NCBI RefSeq assembly: GCF_001413925.1
Contig: NZ_LBMJ01000001.1
Location: 1,776,001 to 1,840,000 of the forward strand
Reading direction: 5' to 3'
DNA length: 64,000 bases
DNA from: Nonlabens sp. YIK11
Lineage (GTDB): Bacteria; Bacteroidota; Bacteroidia; Flavobacteriales; Flavobacteriaceae
In this document: positions 61,408-64,000 of the stretch, in pieces
Layout of the letters: each line of letters begins with the position of its first letter
Numbering within the stretch: position 1 is the stretch's first letter
The notes under the pieces: generated by a model
Database searches by the model: none
What the model saw: the letters and a program-made list of their open reading frames with translations, nothing else
Told to the model about the DNA's origin: nothing
Position numbers and translations under genes: made by a program

Positions 61408-64000
61408 TTGAAACATTCGGTATTCTTAGCGACCACTTTGATTGTATTCTTTGGCTTGATTCTCAAGCCTGAGTACGGCCTGTGGAATAATGCTACGAAA
61501 TATATTGAGGTTGCCAAACCTACAACCACAGCAAACATTACGTGTCCTTCAGACATTGTGGTATCTGCTGATGCTGGAGAATGTGGAGCTATCGTAAATT
61601 TTCCAGATGCTACTGTCACGGGAGTTTCTAGCGCTGATCAAATTATTATGAGATTTCAAGGTGATCCTTTAGCTCTGCCTGTTTACGAAGAAGAAGGAAT
61701 GCGACTGCAAGGATTTGACCGCGATCATATCGACGCTCCATGGCCTATTCCATGTGATAATAGACAAGGCGCATTGATTCACCCATCTACAGGGAATACA
61801 TGGACGTACAATGGTGGCGAGCCATTCACACCTAATCGTGTGTATGTATGTTCTACAAACATGGTTTTTAAGACCGGTGATTGTGGTACAGAATTCGTCC
61901 CAACTCAAACGGGTGATGTAGACTTTCCTGATACTCCAGAATGGCAAAACATTACCTCAATGACGTGGGAAGAAACTGGAGGCACCATTGATGCGAGTAT
62001 TGATAATTTTAGGTTCACACCTACATCGGTCAAACAAACCGCAGGTCTGGAATCGGGTTGTTTCTTTCCTGTGGGCACTACGCCAGTCACCTTTACGGCT
62101 ATAGACGACAATGGTGTGGAAACCAGCTGTAGTTTTAACGTTACGGTCCTGGACCAGGAAGCTCCACAATTTACAGTACGTAATATTTCGTTGTCGTTAG
62201 AAAACACATCTTCAGTAAAAATTGCTCCTGATGACATTTTAGTTGATCCAGCATTTGACAACTGCGGTATCAAGGATATTTCCTTGAGTAAAGACACCTT
62301 CTTTTGTACTGATACCGGCGATAACCCAGTCGAAATCACTGTCACTGATATTAACGGTAATGTTACTAGAGATGCAGCAATTGTAACGATAACGGGCAAC
62401 GGTAGTTCTGGAGCTATCGATGATATTCCAGATGGAGACTATTGCGACAGCTTTACATTTCCAGCGATTACAGGAGTTGCTTTGTCTGGCAATGAAGCTT
62501 TCTATTCACAAGTGGATGGCAACGGAATTAAATACAGCGCTGGTGACATCATCAATTTTGATGCAGCAGTAACCTATCCGGTGACGTATTATATCTATGA
62601 CGATGCGCCCAGTACCAATGGCTGTAAAAATCAGGTATCGTTTGACGTAAATATATTGCCTACACCAATGTTAGATCCTGTGGCAGATGTGCTTGTTTGT
62701 GAGACCTACGTTTTTCCAGAAATCAAAGGTGAAAAACTATCTGGAAATGAAGCCTACTATACTGAATCTGGTGGTAATGGTACTAAGTATAATTCGGGAG
62801 AAACTATTCATATCGACAAGGCTTTAACCTATCCACTTACTTTTTACGTGTACGATGTGAATTCGGCGAACTGTTTTAGTGAACGCAACTTTGATTTGGA
62901 TCTCACCGTTTGTGATGTTAAGGTTGAAGTAGAAGCTTCCACAACAGTTATTTGTGATAATGATATGGATGTTGTCACCATAACTGCCAAACCATTTGCA
63001 CCTGTAAGCGATAGTAATTATGTCTATGAATGGAGACAAGATGGAAATCTCAATGTAATTGCCACAACGCCGCAGATTGAAGTGTTGCCATTCACAAGCA
63101 CCACCTATCAAGTTACCGCTACAGATCCATCTAGTAGGGCAGCAGTTACCAGCGATAAGGCTTCCATTACCATTGTTGTGAATGAAGCGCCTATCGCGCC
63201 ATCTATTATTGATGTAGCACAGTGCGATGATCCAGAGAATGGAATAGGCATAGAATTTATAAACCTGAATGATTATGATGGTCAGGTGACCATGGGAATT
63301 GAAGATCTCGATATTACCTATCATTTAAATCAAAATGATGCTGATAATTCGCTGAATTCAATCTCCAATACACTGGAAATTACTACGGGCGAAAACGTGA
63401 TCTATGCACGATTAACCAATCCCAACACTGGTTGCTACAGCACAACGATCTTGACATTTGAACTCTTTAAGGCACCAGAACTGATCATCGACCCTACCTC
63501 TGTTTCTCTATGTGAGACAACTAATGGCGAGTTTTTATCTACGGTAATAAGAACCAATCTTTCCATTGAAGATTATGATTTTATCTGGACCGTAGAAACA
63601 GAATCAGGAACAGAGCTGCTTACAGATGCAACGGCGCAGTTGCAGGTCAATGAAGCTGGTGTCTATACCGTTGAAGCCATCAACAAAATGACAGGTTGCA
63701 CGGCCAAAGCTACCGCCACGGTAGACACCGTACTGAATCCTATTCAAGCTACAGCGAATGCAGAGTTGACTGCGGTGTTAAACAATCACGTCATCAATGT
63801 TGAGGTAGAAGCCACCATGGATCAAGAAACTACATATCAGGTCATGCTGGGCGATGGTTCATGGTATGATATGAATGAATTTAATGGCAGCTACACCTAT
63901 ACCTTTCGTGGTGTGGAAACCGGCAATGGTATTCAAACCATCCAGTTGCGAGATTCCAATGGATGTTGGACACAGACCCTAGAGGTGATTACATTGGGAA
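61408..64000 (+). CDS. Giant HYR/Ig-like adhesin (5' part, continues past the window)
   Basis: At least 864 residues with no stop, running off the right edge. Start TTG at 61408 (LKHSVFLATTLIVFFGLIL, a signal-type segment); the frame has a stop at 61387-61389, so the start lies within 61390-61408. A HYR domain opens the mature protein (NITCPSDIVVSADAGECGAIVNFPDATV), and a second HYR-like C-S-F-N-V-T-V-x-D segment occurs near residue 250. Then Ig-like and PKD-like repeats follow with paired Cys, including two copies of the L-S-G-N-E-A-(F/Y)-Y motif (about 360 and 445). Such proteins in Flavobacteriia usually end in a gliding-motility-type or T9SS sorting domain; that end is not visible. Confidence 0.85.
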   Translation, partial: MKHSVFLATTLIVFFGLILKPEYGLWNNATKYIEVAKPTTTANITCPSDIVVSADAGECGAIVNFPDATVTGVSSADQIIMRFQGDPLALPVYEEEGMRLQGFDRDHIDAPWPIPCDNRQGALIHPSTGNTWTYNGGEPFTPNRVYVCSTNMVFKTGDCGTEFVPTQTGDVDFPDTPEWQNITSMTWEETGGTIDASIDNFRFTPTSVKQTAGLESGCFFPVGTTPVTFTAIDDNGVETSCSFNVTVLDQEAPQFTVRNISLSLENTSSVKIAPDDILVDPAFDNCGIKDISLSKDTFFCTDTGDNPVEITVTDINGNVTRDAAIVTITGNGSSGAIDDIPDGDYCDSFTFPAITGVALSGNEAFYSQVDGNGIKYSAGDIINFDAAVTYPVTYYIYDDAPSTNGCKNQVSFDVNILPTPMLDPVADVLVCETYVFPEIKGEKLSGNEAYYTESGGNGTKYNSGETIHIDKALTYPLTFYVYDVNSANCFSERNFDLDLTVCDVKVEVEASTTVICDNDMDVVTITAKPFAPVSDSNYVYEWRQDGNLNVIATTPQIEVLPFTSTTYQVTATDPSSRAAVTSDKASITIVVNEAPIAPSIIDVAQCDDPENGIGIEFINLNDYDGQVTMGIEDLDITYHLNQNDADNSLNSISNTLEITTGENVIYARLTNPNTGCYSTTILTFELFKAPELIIDPTSVSLCETTNGEFLSTVIRTNLSIEDYDFIWTVETESGTELLTDATAQLQVNEAGVYTVEAINKMTGCTAKATATVDTVLNPIQATANAELTAVLNNHVINVEVEATMDQETTYQVMLGDGSWYDMNEFNGSYTYTFRGVETGNGIQTIQLRDSNGCWTQTLEVITLG

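Noticed and set aside
61386..63324. Several minus-strand open frames of 70-166 codons at the right end
   Set aside because: They mirror the long plus-strand adhesin frame, which has HYR and Ig motifs and no stop.

Overview
The window is a continuous piece of a marine Flavobacteriia chromosome (Bacteroidota), AT-rich and densely coded. Support for this assignment: type IX secretion (T9SS) sorting domains and HYR/LRR surface proteins, promoter -7 elements of the Bacteroidota type TAnnTTTG, a small SRP RNA, few Shine-Dalgarno sequences, TTG/GTG starts, NhaD Na+/H+ antiport, and remnants of a uronate (alginate/pectin) locus. A Nonlabens/Dokdonia-like genus is plausible, but that is my inference and was not tested by any search.

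Layout. 1-11 kb: housekeeping and stress genes (gcvP 5' end, UbiA-like protein, ECF sigma plus zinc anti-sigma, M3 peptidase, purE, tandem msrB, DEAD helicase, 3-methyladenine glycosylase, htpG). 11-19.5 kb: a complete Bacteroidota-type curli (functional amyloid) locus with two large curlin paralogues, a small CsgB-like subunit, a CsgE with an extra N-terminal domain that looks like CsgH/CsgC, CsgF, a CsgG with an extra C-terminal beta-barrel, and a propeller lipoprotein. 20-33 kb: lipoproteins, thioesterase, glutaminyl cyclase, SRP RNA, SDR, a 7TM-LuxR membrane regulator, fatty-acid hydroxylase, GH13 amylase, a 1195-residue T9SS-secreted LRR protein, and two small stress-type proteins. 33-35 kb: a decayed uronate locus (SDR pseudogene, GntR regulator, KdgF cupin). 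35-47 kb: selO, yihY/brkB, nhaD, gltBD, and a TrkA-C membrane protein. 47.7-50.4 kb: a porin-PII-amt ammonium operon with tandem inverted repeats at its promoter. 50.5-55.1 kb: a five-gene overlapping operon of DUF2891 lipoprotein, Nramp transporter and 5-oxoprolinase PxpABC. 55-64 kb: hybrid histidine kinase, an overlooked 33-residue Lys/Ala/Pro protein, tricorn-type protease, and the start of a giant HYR adhesin that runs off the window.

The strongest unexplained signal is a 16-bp perfect palindrome, CGCTTTCGCGAAAGCG. It occurs 18 times (14 exact, 4 with one or two changes), half in intergenic gaps and half inside reading frames, including conserved genes such as htpG and gltB. It has no stop codon in any frame. 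The curli locus is the second point of interest: domain fusions in two secretion components, duplicated 5' leaders, and a palindromic element 289-290 nt upstream of both curlin starts.

Working together: glnK/amt with gltBD form an ammonium assimilation set; glutaminyl cyclase and PxpABC could make and then salvage pyroglutamate; MsrB, HtpG, the M3 peptidase and the PPOX-type stress protein fit protein and oxidative stress handling.
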